Shown: piece after piece, positions 10,207-22,002 of the stretch
How the letters are laid out: each line of letters opens with the position of its first letter
Position numbering within the stretch: position 1 is the stretch's first letter
Assembly (NCBI GenBank): GCA_013368315.1
Contig: JAACJM010000020.1
Location: 124,001-188,000, forward strand
DNA: 64,000 bases
Origin: Tetrapyrgos nigripes
Lineage: Eukaryota; Basidiomycota; Agaricomycetes; Agaricales; Campanellaceae
Reading direction: 5' to 3'
The notes under the pieces: generated by a model
Database searches by the model: none
Seen by the model: only the letters and a program-made list of their open reading frames with translations
Told to the model about the DNA's origin: nothing
Program-made: the position numbers and the translations under genes

Positions 10207-10293
10207 CTGAGGTATAATAAGCCTCCTCATTTCATTCGGACTCGTAATGTAGTACCTTGCTCAAGCCACCGGGCCGGCATCGTGTATTGACTA

Positions 10294-10752
10294 AGGTAGC
10301 GGACATCATTCTTCTTTAGACGTCATGTGATGCCTGTCACACTGCCATTTTAAGCGGCTCCCACTTTCGAAAATCGCTAGAAAATCATCCAGGTTGATAA
10401 TGCACTATCGCCGCCATGAAAATGTTCGTATATACAATAAATCTCATTTCCCGAAGTTTGGTGTGATTAGCTCAAGAATTGATGACGAAGTAAGTGTTAT
10501 ACTAGAAATATCTCGTACGCAATGAGTCTAGCCAGAGTACTGCGTGTTTTGCCTACTACTTTTGTAAATTTTACTTCCTCTCAATTTTTGCCATATCAGG
10601 CTGATCCGTAGGTCAGATAGGACAACTTCATGGCAGGAATAGTCTACTCATGTATTCTTAAATATTTAAGACCTTTTTCTACTGAAACGCGCCAAATTAG
10701 GACTGTCACACTGTAGCACGTGACGTCCAAAGAAGAATGATGTCCGCTACCT
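10294..10752. mobile_element. MITE with long terminal inverted repeats and TA target site
   Basis: AGGTAGCGGACATCATTCTT at 10294 matches the reverse complement of the sequence ending at 10752. The inverted similarity runs about 50 bp (through GACGTCA and GTGACA-like sequence). TA flanks both ends, as in Tc1/mariner-type insertions. The 459 bp hold no open frame of note, so it is a non-autonomous miniature element. Confidence 0.8.
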
Positions 10753-10754
10753 TA

Positions 10755-11480
10755 CCGTTCGCGACGCGCTTGTTACGCCCTTTCTATTTCCACCCCGCCA
10801 TCCTCTTCTCCCAAGCTGTACTCATCATCAGCAATTTCACCAATGGTACACTACCAGAAGAAAGCACTCTCTGTTCACTGGACGCTTCTTTGTGCCAACG
10901 CTACGGACTAGGGATTGGTTCTGTGCATATCGAATACTGTCTACTTTTACTCAACTGCCAGCCTATCAATCAACATCGTATTCCCCGTCACAACACCATA
11001 ATACGCTATAAACAGTGGAACCATATACACGAAATCCGACCATAGCTGAAGCGCTGAGGTTGTGTTACACGGCGAGATATAGCACCTTTGGATGATCGCG
11101 GAACGGAGTTGAGAACGTAGTCTAGTTGGTCTTGGACTGCCTGGGAGTAGGGTGTGATAAGATTTTTGGGTGAAGGAGCGTTTATCCAGTTGGCTAGTAG
11201 GACGACTACACCGATACTAGCTGGATCGGCAGCAGACCCGTCTTTCATGAGCACTGGTCGAGGACCGGAGATGTTGCCATTTGAGCGGGTGCGATTGCCT
11301 ACGGCGGAAGAAGCGAATTCGAGAACCGCCGTAGACTATCCAGGAAAAAGTGTCAAGCCCTCGTACTGTCTCCGGACAAGTCGGAAAAATCGACTGAATC
11401 CTATTTGCTGCAGACAGACAGAATGCCTTGGATATGCCGTGTAATACATTGACGAATCCAGGACGAATCATAATCATGGA
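10755..11480 (-). pseudogene. Six-hairpin glycosidase (GH105/GH88-like) fragment
   Basis: On the - strand, DPASIGVVVLL, QLDYVLNSVPRSSKGAIS and, after a frame change at ~11045-11060, LWSDFVYMVPLFIAYYG are adjacent. These match the conserved core of fungal unsaturated-glycuronyl or rhamnogalacturonyl hydrolase-like six-hairpin enzymes, in which the Asp of the WSDFVYM block is conserved. Downstream the frame is broken by several stops and the similarity ends at the MITE (10752). The 5' part is also unclear. It is a truncated relic, not a working enzyme. The family call rests on motif memory, not alignment. Confidence 0.6.
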
Positions 11481-11520
11481 GAAGGTTGAATGGGCTCGTC
11501 AGGAGGGCTAAACGACGCAT
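11330..11520 (+). repeat. Duplicated segment, copy A (upstream of P450)
   Basis: Sequence around GTAGACTATCCAGGAAAAAG, TGTCTCCGGACA, GGATATGCCGTGTA and GAGAAGGTTGAATGG recurs on the - strand at 25170-25420 in the same position relative to the second P450 copy. Part of its neighbourhood recurs again at about 27160-27310. In the other copies a GTAAGACT...GGTAG intron precedes it, so it may be a 3' exon of an unidentified gene. Confidence 0.7.
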
Positions 11521-11655
11521 TTAGTTTGCATTTAGTCCAAACTGTACACCGCTGGTATTCGGTTCTGCCTTATCACCCTAAACCCAACAAAGAGGGCTAA
11601 AAAAGCTCTTAGTTACGTCGAGGATTCCTTCTGCTTCCATTCCTCGTCTCCTGCA

Positions 11656-14038
11656 ATGTGGACGCTGATATGGACACTGGCCCTCTTACCAGCTTGGATT
11701 GTGTTCAAACTATATCGAAAAACGTGTCGTGCGCCTTCACTTCCCCCAGGACCGCCAACTGTTCCATTCCTTGGAAATTTGCACGTTTTTCCGACGGTGT
11801 TTGCTTTTTTCAAGTATTCACTGGTCCAAACTGCTGCAGGGTTCATTAGCTTGACATAGTTTGTTGTAGGTTTACCGAATGGGCAAGAGAGTACGGGGAT
11901 ATCTACTCGGTGAGCAAACCATGTTTTTCTCGATTTCGTTCTCCCTGAACTGATAGGTACCTCCAGCTCAAAATTGGTCCCGACAATGCCATCGTTGTGT
12001 CAAGTATGAGGGCGGTCAAAGAGCTCATGGATCAGCAAAGCAACATCACTTGTGATCGGCCTAAAAGCTATGTATATGGCGGACGTCATGTATGAGGGAG
12101 TACATGCGGCTTTGATGAGATACAGTGAATAGTACCGTTAGGCGCCCTGTACGACTGACCTCATGCATGTCCCTTCACTTTCAGATGATACTTGGCGCCG
12201 TCTGCGTAAGACCATGCATGCAATTCTAACACCTGCGGGGACAATGGAGCATCTACCAATCCAGGTCTGTGTCCCAATCAGTTCTTGCCAGATCTACAGC
12301 TCACGAAATGATGCTGCTAGGAAGCTGAAGCGACGCAACTCATGTACGACCTCCTCCATTCCTCAGGTGTAAGCGCCTTTCTTCATTCAACTAGCGCGCA
12401 ACCTGCTTACTTCACCTACCAGAATGATCTTTGCACACACCTTCGACGATACTCAACTTCCGTGATTTCATCTGTTGTCTTTGGGAAACGTTTCCCCCGC
12501 CATGACTGCCCCGAGATGGATGCCATCTTCGAGTCTGTTGATGCGGCCGAGACCAACTTCGAAGTCGGGGCTTATCCACCTGTCGATCAACTACCATTTC
12601 TCAACTATATTCCGCAGCGTCGGGCGAGATGGAAACGGATGGCAAAGTGGGGGAACAAATTGGCTACGCGAACATACTATCATCTTTCCGGTCTCGTCGA
12701 GGAGCGGATTGAGTCTGGACAGGAGAATGGATGTTATCTCGAGACTGTGATCAAGAACCAGGAGGAGTATGGATTGTCCAGGAAACTGGTTGGGTGAGTA
12801 GTAAATTTGTATCAATAGACTGCGTCCTTTAACCCAATCTTGTCAGATACCTTGGTGGTGTACTGCTTGACGGAGGATCTCATACTACCTCGGCATTCCT
12901 TCTCTCGATGGTTCTTTGCCTCATAGCGTACCCAGAGGTACAGAAGAAGACTCACGAGGAAATAGACCGTGTCATTGGACAAGATCGCGCCCCAAGACTT
13001 GAAGACTTTGCTAGTCTGTCGTATTGTCAGGCTTTGATTAATGAGGTATACAACTAACCTTAATTTCTCGACAGCCAGACAATGTAATAACACCTTCCGT
13101 TTTGCTCTAGACTCATAGGTTTCGCCCAGTGGCTCCCTTGGGGATCCCTCATGCAATGTTGACTGATGGGCTGGTGAGTCAGAGTCTCGTTGAATGAGCA
13201 GTGTATTGATGTTTTATTCTGTACAGTATCGAGGCTACGTTCTGCCCAAAGGAAGTATGGTGTTCATCAATGCATGTGAGCTTCTGCCGCTACCTACTCT
13301 TTGTAACCTCTGGGAGTAATATGCTGACTTCGCTCACTCACAGGGGGGATATACCACGACCCAGGTAAGGGTTTCTTCAAGTTCCTTGTGACGGTCGATG
13401 CCGCTAACAAACAACCAATTCTCAGACGTCTACGAAGATCCAGAAACCTTCAATCCTGATCGATATCTTCAGAACGAATTCGGTGCGAAACCGGGAGTAG
13501 ACACAAGCGAGTTTAGGAACAACATTATCTTTGGGAGTGGTAGAGTGAGCCTTCTGTCGTTTAGCCAACGGTATGTGAACACTAATGTCAGGCCAGAGAA
13601 TCTGCCCCGGACAACATCTTGCAAACACTTCTCTTGTGAGTCTCATCTCCTGAGGGTTCAATATCGCGATAATGATATACTTAATGAATACTTAATGGGT
13701 TCACTACACTAGGCCCTCAATGTCATGAACCTTCTGTGGGCCTTTGAGTTTGCTCCTGACGAGACGACCCAAAAGAAGGGTACGAAAATTGACATCCCGA
13801 ATTATCGAAAGGTGCTTGACCACTCTTTCTATCGTTATAACCTGTCTCATTGTGGTGGGTTTCCAAGGGTTCATTCTACAAGCCTGCTCCGTTTCCGTGC
13901 AGCATCAAGCCCCGTTCAGCTGCGAAAGTTTCGATAATCGAGGAACAGTTCTCTAGTGCAAGCGGTCTGTTTGAAAAATTCGAGAGCGGGGACTCGGAGA
14001 TCAAAGATCTCGATGATCATGAGCGGATGCGGATGTAG
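11656..14038 (+). CDS. Cytochrome P450 monooxygenase
   Basis: Microsomal-type P450 with an N-terminal membrane anchor (MWTLIWTLALLPAWIVFKLY) and proline hinge (LPPGPPTVPFLGN). Thirteen exons fit: 11656-11813, 11870-11909, 11967-12089, 12142-12264, 12321-12368, 12423-12793, 12847-13045, 13111-13173, 13227-13275, 13344-13364, 13426-13544, 13597-13635, and 13713 onward. The I-helix has GGSHTTS, the K-helix ETHR, the PERF-like region FNPDRYLQ and the heme loop FGSGRRICPG, built across the 13544/13597 junction. All key residues are present. The 3' end is uncertain: the frame stops at 13937, but a conserved tail (FPCSIKPRSAAKVSIIEEQF) lies in another frame up to 14038. The intron expected near 13810-13860 lacks a GT donor. 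Substrate unknown; an MFS exporter lies convergently just downstream. Confidence 0.88.
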
Positions 14039-14344
14039 GCAACGCCGCTGCAACGGAAGTCTAGCGAGGAGGGCCCTCCTGTTGACTGTCACTGAACGTA
14101 AAATGGGCCCAGGGCGTACAAGCAGAATAAAAAGAGTCAGATGTTGATGTGCTGTAGCAACATACTGTACGTTCAATTCTACAACTACTGTGAGGCTTCC
14201 CTGGAAACTCCAATACACATCAGAGCTTGAGCAAAGTGTGACTTGAACCTCATACGAACAGCAAGCTCTTCCGTTAACGTTTGTCTGTGTCAGCCGAGTT
14301 CTATCTCAAACCAATCAGGGACCCATACCCCTTCATCACTGCCC

Positions 14345-16629
14345 TCACGACGAAACTGCAACATCCGACACTTCACAGTTACGATCTTTCTTAATCACTC
14401 CCAACTCCATCGTCCCACTAGCACTCAACACATCTCCCGCACTGTCATTCTTCGCAGTCCCATTCCCATTCTCAATTCCATTCACCTGCACCTGCACTCG
14501 TTTCTGACCCACATACCCAATCCCTCTCAGCCCCATCACAGCGATCCCGAACGCAACAACTGCCGCGCCTAGAACGGTCCACGCAGCCGCCCGATAACCC
14601 GCCATAAGAGCCTCGGGGGAGGATTCAGAAGAAAGACCGTGCTTTGTGGCGTATCGCTGGGTGATGGCGGTAGAAATAGAAGAAGTTATAGCTATGCCTA
14701 TTGATGTTGCTAACTGCAATCGGGGTATCGGTCAGCTTGACTATTCTGTACAAAGTAAACAGAAAACTGGTAACTCACACGGGTAGTGACGCTAAAGATG
14801 CCTCCTGCCAGAGCTTGCGAATCTTCGTCGAAGGAGGTGGCCAGGTGCATGTTGCCTATGGGATAGGCGATGTCCACGCCAACTGCGTGCGAGGGACGAT
14901 CCGTGAGCGACTTTAAATTCGGACTGGTGCTTAGTAGAGGACATACCAACTAGAACCATGACCCAGAAAGCAGCCTTCCAATAGCTACTATTCACGTCAA
15001 TTAAGGCGAAGATGATGGAAGCGGCCTGGTAAGTTGGGTCAGAGAATAAAGCGATCAGCCAAATGGTAAATCGGTGAGAGATAGGAGAGTAAGAGACGAA
15101 GACACATACTATGGTTCCACTTAAACCAGAAAGGACGAGAATTTGACTAGGGACGCGACTCATAAGGAGTCCTCCTCCCAGATTAGCAATGATTCCAGCG
15201 ATAACCATGGGAATAAACCGAACGGAGGTTTCTATGGGTGTCAAGAGATTAACCTGCTGGTAACTAGACAAACACCACTCAGAATCTGAGCCTTCGAGAT
15301 AAGTTAAGAAGGAGGGCCATACTAGAGCGTAGTGAAATATGACAGAACATTAAAGTTCCACCTGCATCGACGAATGTGTTAATGAAAAGGTCAAGGGAAC
15401 TTGAGATTAATCCTCACCAGGCAAAGAATACCATGGCGATCAAGGGCTTCAATTTCGTTCCCTTCTGTCGCCACATACGCGGGGGCATAAGTACAGACAA
15501 ATCTCGCTTCTCTCGCCAGACTTCGTAGTACCAGAACCCAACCAACAGGACAACCGAAACGCAGGCCAAAGTTGGAATCCTAGGGTTGGCCCAACCCCGA
15601 GGGACGGACGTGGAGTCGCTGTACAGATATAAGAAAGAAAAAACGGTCGGATACAAAACAGTTGAACTTGGGATCAACACGCACGCAAGACTATATGTGA
15701 GCAATGCGACTCCGATAGTACTTAAAGCTGCTCCTCCCCAATCTAGGCCCTTAGTGTAGTAACGCGTATTAGTCGGATCCTTGTCTAGTACGACCAACCC
15801 AAGGGCAACGAGCAGACAAGCCAGAGCAGTTTGGATATAGAAAACACTGCGCCATGTCGCCTTACTTTGGACGAGTATACCACCTGAAACTCAATGAGAT
15901 TGTGATCTTCATGTAAAACAATGACCTTACCCAGAATCAGGCCCAAAATAAATCCGATAGGCTGGCCTGCTCCAAGGCTCCCAAAGGCGCGGTTCCGTGC
16001 GGGTCCAGGAGGGAAGTATTTTGAGAAGAGACTGATGCCAGCGGGTGTATTGGCAGCAGCGCCCAGGCCGAGGAATGCGCTGAAAAGAATAAAAGTGACG
16101 GGATTCTGGGTAAAAGCGATAGCGAGACTCCTGAATGGGCGAATGAAGTGAGATCGGTTTCAACTTTCGGGGCGAGGATGAGAGTGGACGAACCAGATTG
16201 CAAACCAAGCTGAGCCTATGAGAAACATAGGCCTTCCCCCATAGATATCTCCCAATCGTCCAAAGAGCAGTAGCATGCAACCATAGGAAAGACTATGAGG
16301 GAGTGTGAATACAGACAACAATTCTGGGATAGCGAGTCGCACCTGAAGACGTTAACTGGCCATTGCAGGTCCGCCTAAAAGACATATATCATTACGAGAA
16401 GAGAATATTGCCCAGCTCAGGTATTACTGACCTGTGAGAATCCGAGATCCTTTCCAATCGCAGGAAGTGCTACGGTCAAAGCACCAGAGAGGAAGGACTG
16501 AAGGACAAAATATGTATGTATTAAGCCGCGTCAATTACAGAGAATTATAAAGGGAAAGCTCACATTGAGCGTCGTGATCCCAGAGACAGTTATAATAACA
16601 GCTGCGTCTTTGGGACGTGTTGATGGCAT
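14345..16629 (-). CDS. MFS transporter, drug:H+ antiporter (DHA2) type
   Basis: A multi-exon polytopic membrane protein starting at ATG 16629 (MPSTRPKDAAVIITVSG). Exons alternate with short introns across the whole span; the last ends LGVIKKDRNCEVSDVAVSS at 14345. Seen: SFLSGALTVALPAIG, the loop-2 type motif LLLFGRLGDIYGGRP, an exporter-type motif C (FGSLGAGQPIGFILGLILG), then YYQQVNLLTPIETSVRF, VIAGIIANLGGGLLMS and NMHLATSFDEDSQALAGG. The number of hydrophobic blocks fits 14 helices. Such proteins export small toxic molecules or secondary metabolites at the plasma membrane. It lies convergent with the P450, which suggests but does not prove a shared pathway. Its 5' end is divergent from the next gene, with about 230 bp between. 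Confidence 0.85.
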
Positions 16630-16859
16630 TGTCTACGAGCTTCAGACACAAATGAGCTGTCTTTGTACAAAAAAAGCCCAGAATGTTCTACCTGTTCCAT
16701 GGGGACACATCTATACGGAGGCGGATATATACCAATGGGTTTATCATTTGAAATACGCAATTTGAAAACATCGGAGGTTTGTAAGTAAATCGAGATGGTG
16801 GAGGGGAAAGAGCATCTTTCTCTCACACCATCACTACAAGTCTATGTACCTCAACAATA

Positions 16860-18877
16860 ATGGGCCTCTCTCTATCCAGAGTAGCTGTCTTTTTATGGAC
16901 TATACTCAATTCTTTACTACTCTACCGCCGAAAGGAACGCTCTGTCAAACCTACAAAAGAACTAGTTCCAAGCTCTAGTGCAAAAGCTCGCCGTATGTGG
17001 ATCCTGTTTCTGCGCGTTTCCAGTATGATTTGACCCTGGGTCATCTAGACGGAAAGACTCATTCGATGCTACTTGCTCGCGCAGAGCTAGTCATCGTGAA
17101 CACAGGCCCTATCACACTTTTCGAAGCCATTGTTACTACTGCATCTACTCCGAAGACGCCCAAGATTCTGATATCCTCTCCATTACCGGGAAGACATCCA
17201 TTTGAGGCATCACCCACGCGCAAGCTCTCTATTGGGGCTATCGCTTCAGACGAGTCTTCTCAGTCACCAATCCGAGCTCCTATACCATCGTCTCCCAGCG
17301 CTCTAAGTAAACATCCCCATACGTCTATATCATCTATTTCGTCCTCAAGCCATCAATCGAAGTCATCTGAAGACGAATCTCAACTCTCTACGGCCTCCAC
17401 ATCTCACGAGGCTGAAAGATCTCCAACGCAAACTCCGTCGGATCCCCCGCTTCCTCCAAAAGCAATTCTCAACCCTTCCACTAAAGTCCGCTTTTCACCT
17501 CGAGTATACCCGTCAAATCCATACTCTGCTCAAACGACACTTCTTGGCGATTCTTGTCCACTCAATCTCAGCCCATTTTCCAACGACGCCAGAAGTTTCG
17601 TGTGCCCCAGCCCGATTTTTCCGGAAGACTCTTGCTCAAATCGCGGTGACGATGTCATTAAACGTACAAGCTTCCTACCGTACCCAGACGTCTTTGATAT
17701 CGACGGATACTCCCGAAACTCAACCCTCAAACACCCAAGTTTTCTACCATATCCAGATGTCTTTGATGTGGACAGATATTCCCGAGACTCGGTTCTAGGG
17801 AGAGACTCTGTAATGTCTGCTTCGAGTCTATACCCTGCATTCGTATCCAAAGGTAAACTGGATCAAGATTTACCAATCGCAGAGAACGTCGAGACGTCGG
17901 AGACCTCATCACCAGACTTTACCAAACGCTTTACCTTTGGTGTTCCTCAAGTTCGTTACGGTCATTCAACCTGGTCTCCTTCCTCCCCAACCTCACCCTT
18001 GCTTCCCTCCGGACCTAAGAAGGCCCTTGCACCGGCCACCGGCAATAATCAACCCCGCAACCAGCCCACATGTACAGAATCGCCATCCACTTCACTATTC
18101 AAAGGTTACGTCTTCCCTTCACCAAGCAAGACGAAGACAACCAACTCTCGTACCCACGTAGAGAGATATGCAGACAAAGACGAAGACACAGAGTCAGACG
18201 ACGTGGATCCCATGTGTCTAACCCCTACTCCACCAAGTCATACTCCCAACCATGGCTACGGCCATAGTCGTCATCGTCATCAAAGACAAGGTCAACCCAT
18301 CAGCGTCGGGATTAGAGTGAGTAGATTGGGATTGGGATTGGGGCTGGGGTTAGGTTTCGATTATGATAGAGCTGGGTTTGGAACGCCAGTTTCGATTTCG
18401 AGGAGTTCTTCTAGTAGGTTTGAGAAGAAGGCTAGGATGGGGAAGGCGTGGAGTGCTACGCCCAGCTGGTATACTCCCAGTCCTACTCCCCGTCCTCAGG
18501 CTGCTGTTACCCATAGTCCTACTGCTGTCAAATTCATGGGGTTGGGTCGGACAGGGACGACCATGGACAAGGATATTGGTAGCAATGTCAGACAAGGACT
18601 AGATACTGGGTTAGGGTTATGGTCACCGGAGCTCGGGACAGGTCTTGGACTAGGAGACTTGGCTATTACGACAGACACTAACACTCCAACGAAGACGGTG
18701 ACGAAGATGCAAACGCAGGCGACCATGACTCAGGCAGGTGGAAGTTCTTTGGTTCCAGTGGGAAGCGACGTTGCTGTATGTCTTATGGGTGCTTGTCAGG
18801 AATCAGAGGCCGAGTCGGAGAAGGTAAAGTTTGTATGTACAGATGAGCAATTCTTGGAGGTTTTGGATAAGGTTTAG
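16860..18877 (+). CDS. Unknown Ser/Pro-rich protein with N-terminal membrane segment
   Basis: Two exons: 16860-16992 and 17049-18877, a 56-bp GT-AG intron that restores frame. It begins MGLSLSRVAVFLWTILNSLL, a single hydrophobic anchor or signal sequence followed by basic residues, then about 600 residues of low-complexity sequence rich in Ser, Pro and Thr. Two internal copies of SFLPYPDVFD...YSR lie at about 17670-17790, and a run of alternating Leu-Gly (LGLGLGLGLGF) at ~18330. No catalytic domain is recognised. Possibly a cell-surface or regulatory protein; function unknown. Confidence 0.65.
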
Positions 18878-19469
18878 CTACTGCTGTCGCCTGTATCAAG
18901 ATTTGTATGTACCTATACATGTATGTGTACCTCATGGGAAGAAATTTTTTCGAACCCTTCAGAGCGAGACGTTATTGATTTATTATAGAAACGAGTTGCA
19001 AACCGAAACCTTCCTAACAATACAAACGAGGTGACCTAGACCAGAGACTGAGAGTATGTACGTTTGGATGGATCTAAAGTTGAGGATGTACATTTGTATC
19101 GTAAAAGTACACTAGGAGATTGATGAGCTAGTTATTCTTGCAAGTAATTGAGTGGATCTTCGTAAAGTCATTGTGTGGGTGATATGGTATGTTTGTACGT
19201 AGAAATAAGACCTGAAAAAAAAAAAAAAGAAATGAATAAAAGAGCGTACGTATGTAACGTCTGAATTCAGTCCAGTAGCTTGAGTCATGGTACAAAAGCA
19301 TACTGCAGCCCGCAAGTTCCGCAAGAGGAGAGAAAGAGAAAGAGAATAGTTGCAACAAAGAGACCTGAGGTAGAGGAAGATGGAGATGGAAAGGAAAACC
19401 GATAGTCCAGTTGCTGTAAATTGGACACTGGATACGCACAGCGTAGCAAGATTGAGCAACACCCTTCTT
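18878..19469. other. Convergent intergenic region
   Basis: 3' flank between two convergent genes. A run of 14 A at about 19215 follows an A/T-rich stretch and may be polyadenylation-related on the + side. Nothing else was seen. Confidence 0.5.
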
Positions 19470-21276
19470 TCACAGCAAATCGCACAGCAACTCGCCGTCG
19501 TGATCGACATCCGGGAAGCTATCCATGTCCTTCAACACTGGTGAGTCGGGAACCCAATCTCCTACTCCTGCGTCCATTTCCGTTTGTATGTCCATTCCCC
19601 GTTTCACATTGAAGGAGGCATCGCCATTGGCATCTCCTCGTCGATCAGGAACCCCGGGTACCGAGAGCAAAAAGCTTCTGTGAAGATCACTTTCAACAGC
19701 CTCGCCACCATCCGTGCCTTCAACACGGTCACGTACACGGGTACAGTCGACCGCGGCATTGGCATTAACACCATTCCCAACATCAAACGCACGCGCATAA
19801 TGCTTCAAGTCCTGTACGAGACTCCGAGCTCCAGTGATATCCAACACGTCGTCGATGTCCATATCGACGTCGTGCATATGGGCACGAGCATGGTTGGTGA
19901 TGTTTCTCTTGCTACTGCTTTTGCTGTTGCCGTTACTTTTAATATTCCTCAATCCCAGCTCCAGCCCCAACGCACCCTCCATCCTCACATCACCATCGAC
20001 ATCGGCATCGGCAACCGCAATATCATCTACAACAGCATCGCTAACCTCAACTTCAAACTCTTCTCCATCTGTTCCTTCATCCTCACTATCTTCGCCTTCA
20101 CTTTCATCCCCCGACTCGAATTCGGACTCGGACTCCCCAACGTCTCTAGGAACAGATTGCCCATATCCCATAGCTATCACACGTCGTTGTCTCTCCAACT
20201 CCATCTCCAGTCTCGCTAACCTAGCTCTGGCTTCGGCTTGGTTTTGCCGACGCCAGTATCTTGATATTAAGAGTCGTTTAAGAAGGTTCTCGCGTTTACA
20301 CATGATGCAGTGGTGTGTGTCTCCGTTGCAGACGTAGACTACGGGTCGGAGGTTTTTGTTTGATACCGCACAGATACTGTTGATGGTAAAGGAAGGGAGA
20401 GTGAGCGAGCAGATAAAAAGAGATGTGGAACGATGAAAATAAAGGCTGAGCTACTAACCTCCTAGACCTATTCACCACAACCCTTCTCTTTTGGAAATTC
20501 CAGGTCAAATTACTATACGGATTCCTCGTATTCGGCTCGACCCCATGATAATACATAAACGGTGCACTAGCACGGAGAGGATTCAACATCGAAGGCATCT
20601 TGGGTGCATGAGGATTCTTCCTTCGTATCTCCCGTAAAACTGAAGCGAATTGCGTTATTGTCATGGGTGGATATTCAGCGGACTCTGAATCAATTGTACC
20701 ACCTGCGTTGGGAAGTGAGAGATATGCTGGATATGTGTAGGATGACGAGAATGACGGGAGTGAGTTCGAAGAATGGTGATTGGAATTGGGGCTGTAGGAT
20801 GAGAGCAAGAATGAAGGCGCCTTGTGAAAGGAGTGGCGATGTGGTCCAACAGCCGGACGGAGAGGCCTCGTAACCAACACCATAGGCTTGACTATATCCT
20901 CCTGACCCTGTCCAGGGCTCATCAACGACAACGGAGACGTCAACAAGTCCATGTTGGACTCGGGACCAGCCCCAGCCCATGTGAACGATTCGCGATTTGG
21001 CGAGTCTACTGGTAGTCTCGGGGGTTTGAAATCCGGTGTAGCATTGGCCGTTCGCAGAACGGACGCGTTGGATGCAAATTGTCGTCTTTCGGAACCTATA
21101 GGGTCCAGAGCAGAGCCGCACTTTTTGACAGGACTGATTTCAACACGGGGGTCTGTGTTCTCCTTGGGTGTAGGCGTGATTTGCCACAGAGAGTGTGGTG
21201 TAGAGCGAATCAGTGGCGCCTTGGGACTAGGACGGGGACTTCGAGTGTTTTCACGGCCTGAGGAGCAGAGAGACAT
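19470..21276 (-). CDS. Unknown protein, disordered N-terminus, acidic C-terminus
   Basis: Two exons, 21276-20459 and 20376-19470, joined by an 82-bp GT-AG intron in frame, give 574 residues from ATG 21276. The first 270 residues are Ser/Pro-rich, with several basic SP and TP sites (PRPSPKAPL, ITPTPKEN) of the kind phosphorylated by proline-directed kinases. Around the exon junction is VVYVCNGDTHHCIMCKRE, a compact Cys/His cluster that may bind a metal, followed by a basic amphipathic helix (YWRRQNQAEARARLARLEME). Then a long acidic region (EFESGDESEGEDSEDEG) and Asp-rich repeats run to the end. No family recognised; composition suggests a nuclear regulator. Confidence 0.75.
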
Positions 21277-22002
21277 GGGTGAATTCTGCTACTCCACTTC
21301 ACCGCACACATATATATACACACCTTCAGACCAGGCACTGGATACAAACATGTCGGGTTCTGAAAACAAGGTTGCCTCGGTAAACAAAGAAGAAAAAGAC
21401 CGTGGGTCCACGCACCCACAGACTTGTATCGCCCGTTTCCCGAATTCGAACGGAGGCGTTTGTTTGCAGTAGCCTGAGCCGGGCCGTCTTGGATGGGGTA
21501 GAGTCTGTTTTCCTTGCTCATAAAGACACGTTTGGGAGAAGAAGGAACAGAGTGGGTAGCGAGCATGGAAGGAGTCGAAGGAAGGAACGAGGTGTGCAGG
21601 GCCGTCGCTTTTGAGGAACAAAGAAAATGAATCGAATCGCGTCTTTCTATTTCCGAGCTGGATATTTCCGCCTACTTTCCGTGACTCACTTTATCACCCT
21701 GCACCCTGCTGTACAGCAGGCTCTCCATTCAAGATGGAGTAAACGGTCGGCGTGTGACTTGAATTTGACAAGGAACAAAAGGAATAGACAACGTAAAGGC
21801 ATACATATATATGGGAATCACTATAGCAAGCGAAATACATATGTAGGGCCGTGACGGCGTTTACGGAATATCATGGAAACAGATGGAAACAATAGACGCC
21901 AACTATTCATCCCGCCCTTCGTCAAACCATTTCGACATACCTGAACTATCAGACCTCCTTCTCTGCGGTTCGCGTTCTTGTTCTGGTAAATGTCTTCTCT
22001 TT
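21277..22002. other. Intergenic, no gene supported
   Basis: This separates the 5' end of one - strand gene from the 3' end of the next. A frame reading KRRHLPEQERE...MSKWFDEGRDE (minus strand, down to about 21892) could be an alternative C-terminal extension of the neighbouring gene, but no join was found. Confidence 0.4.

Noticed and set aside
11656..16629. Secondary-metabolite gene cluster
   Set aside because: Only a P450 and an exporter are present; no polyketide, peptide or terpene synthase lies in the window.
16995..17048. Start of the 17-18.9 kb gene inside the frame near 16997
   Set aside because: No ATG in frame there; a 56-bp intron joining the upstream membrane-anchor exon fits better.
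19584..20219. 211-codon + strand open frame
   Set aside because: It is the antisense shadow of the acidic, codon-biased exon of the gene at 19470-21276.
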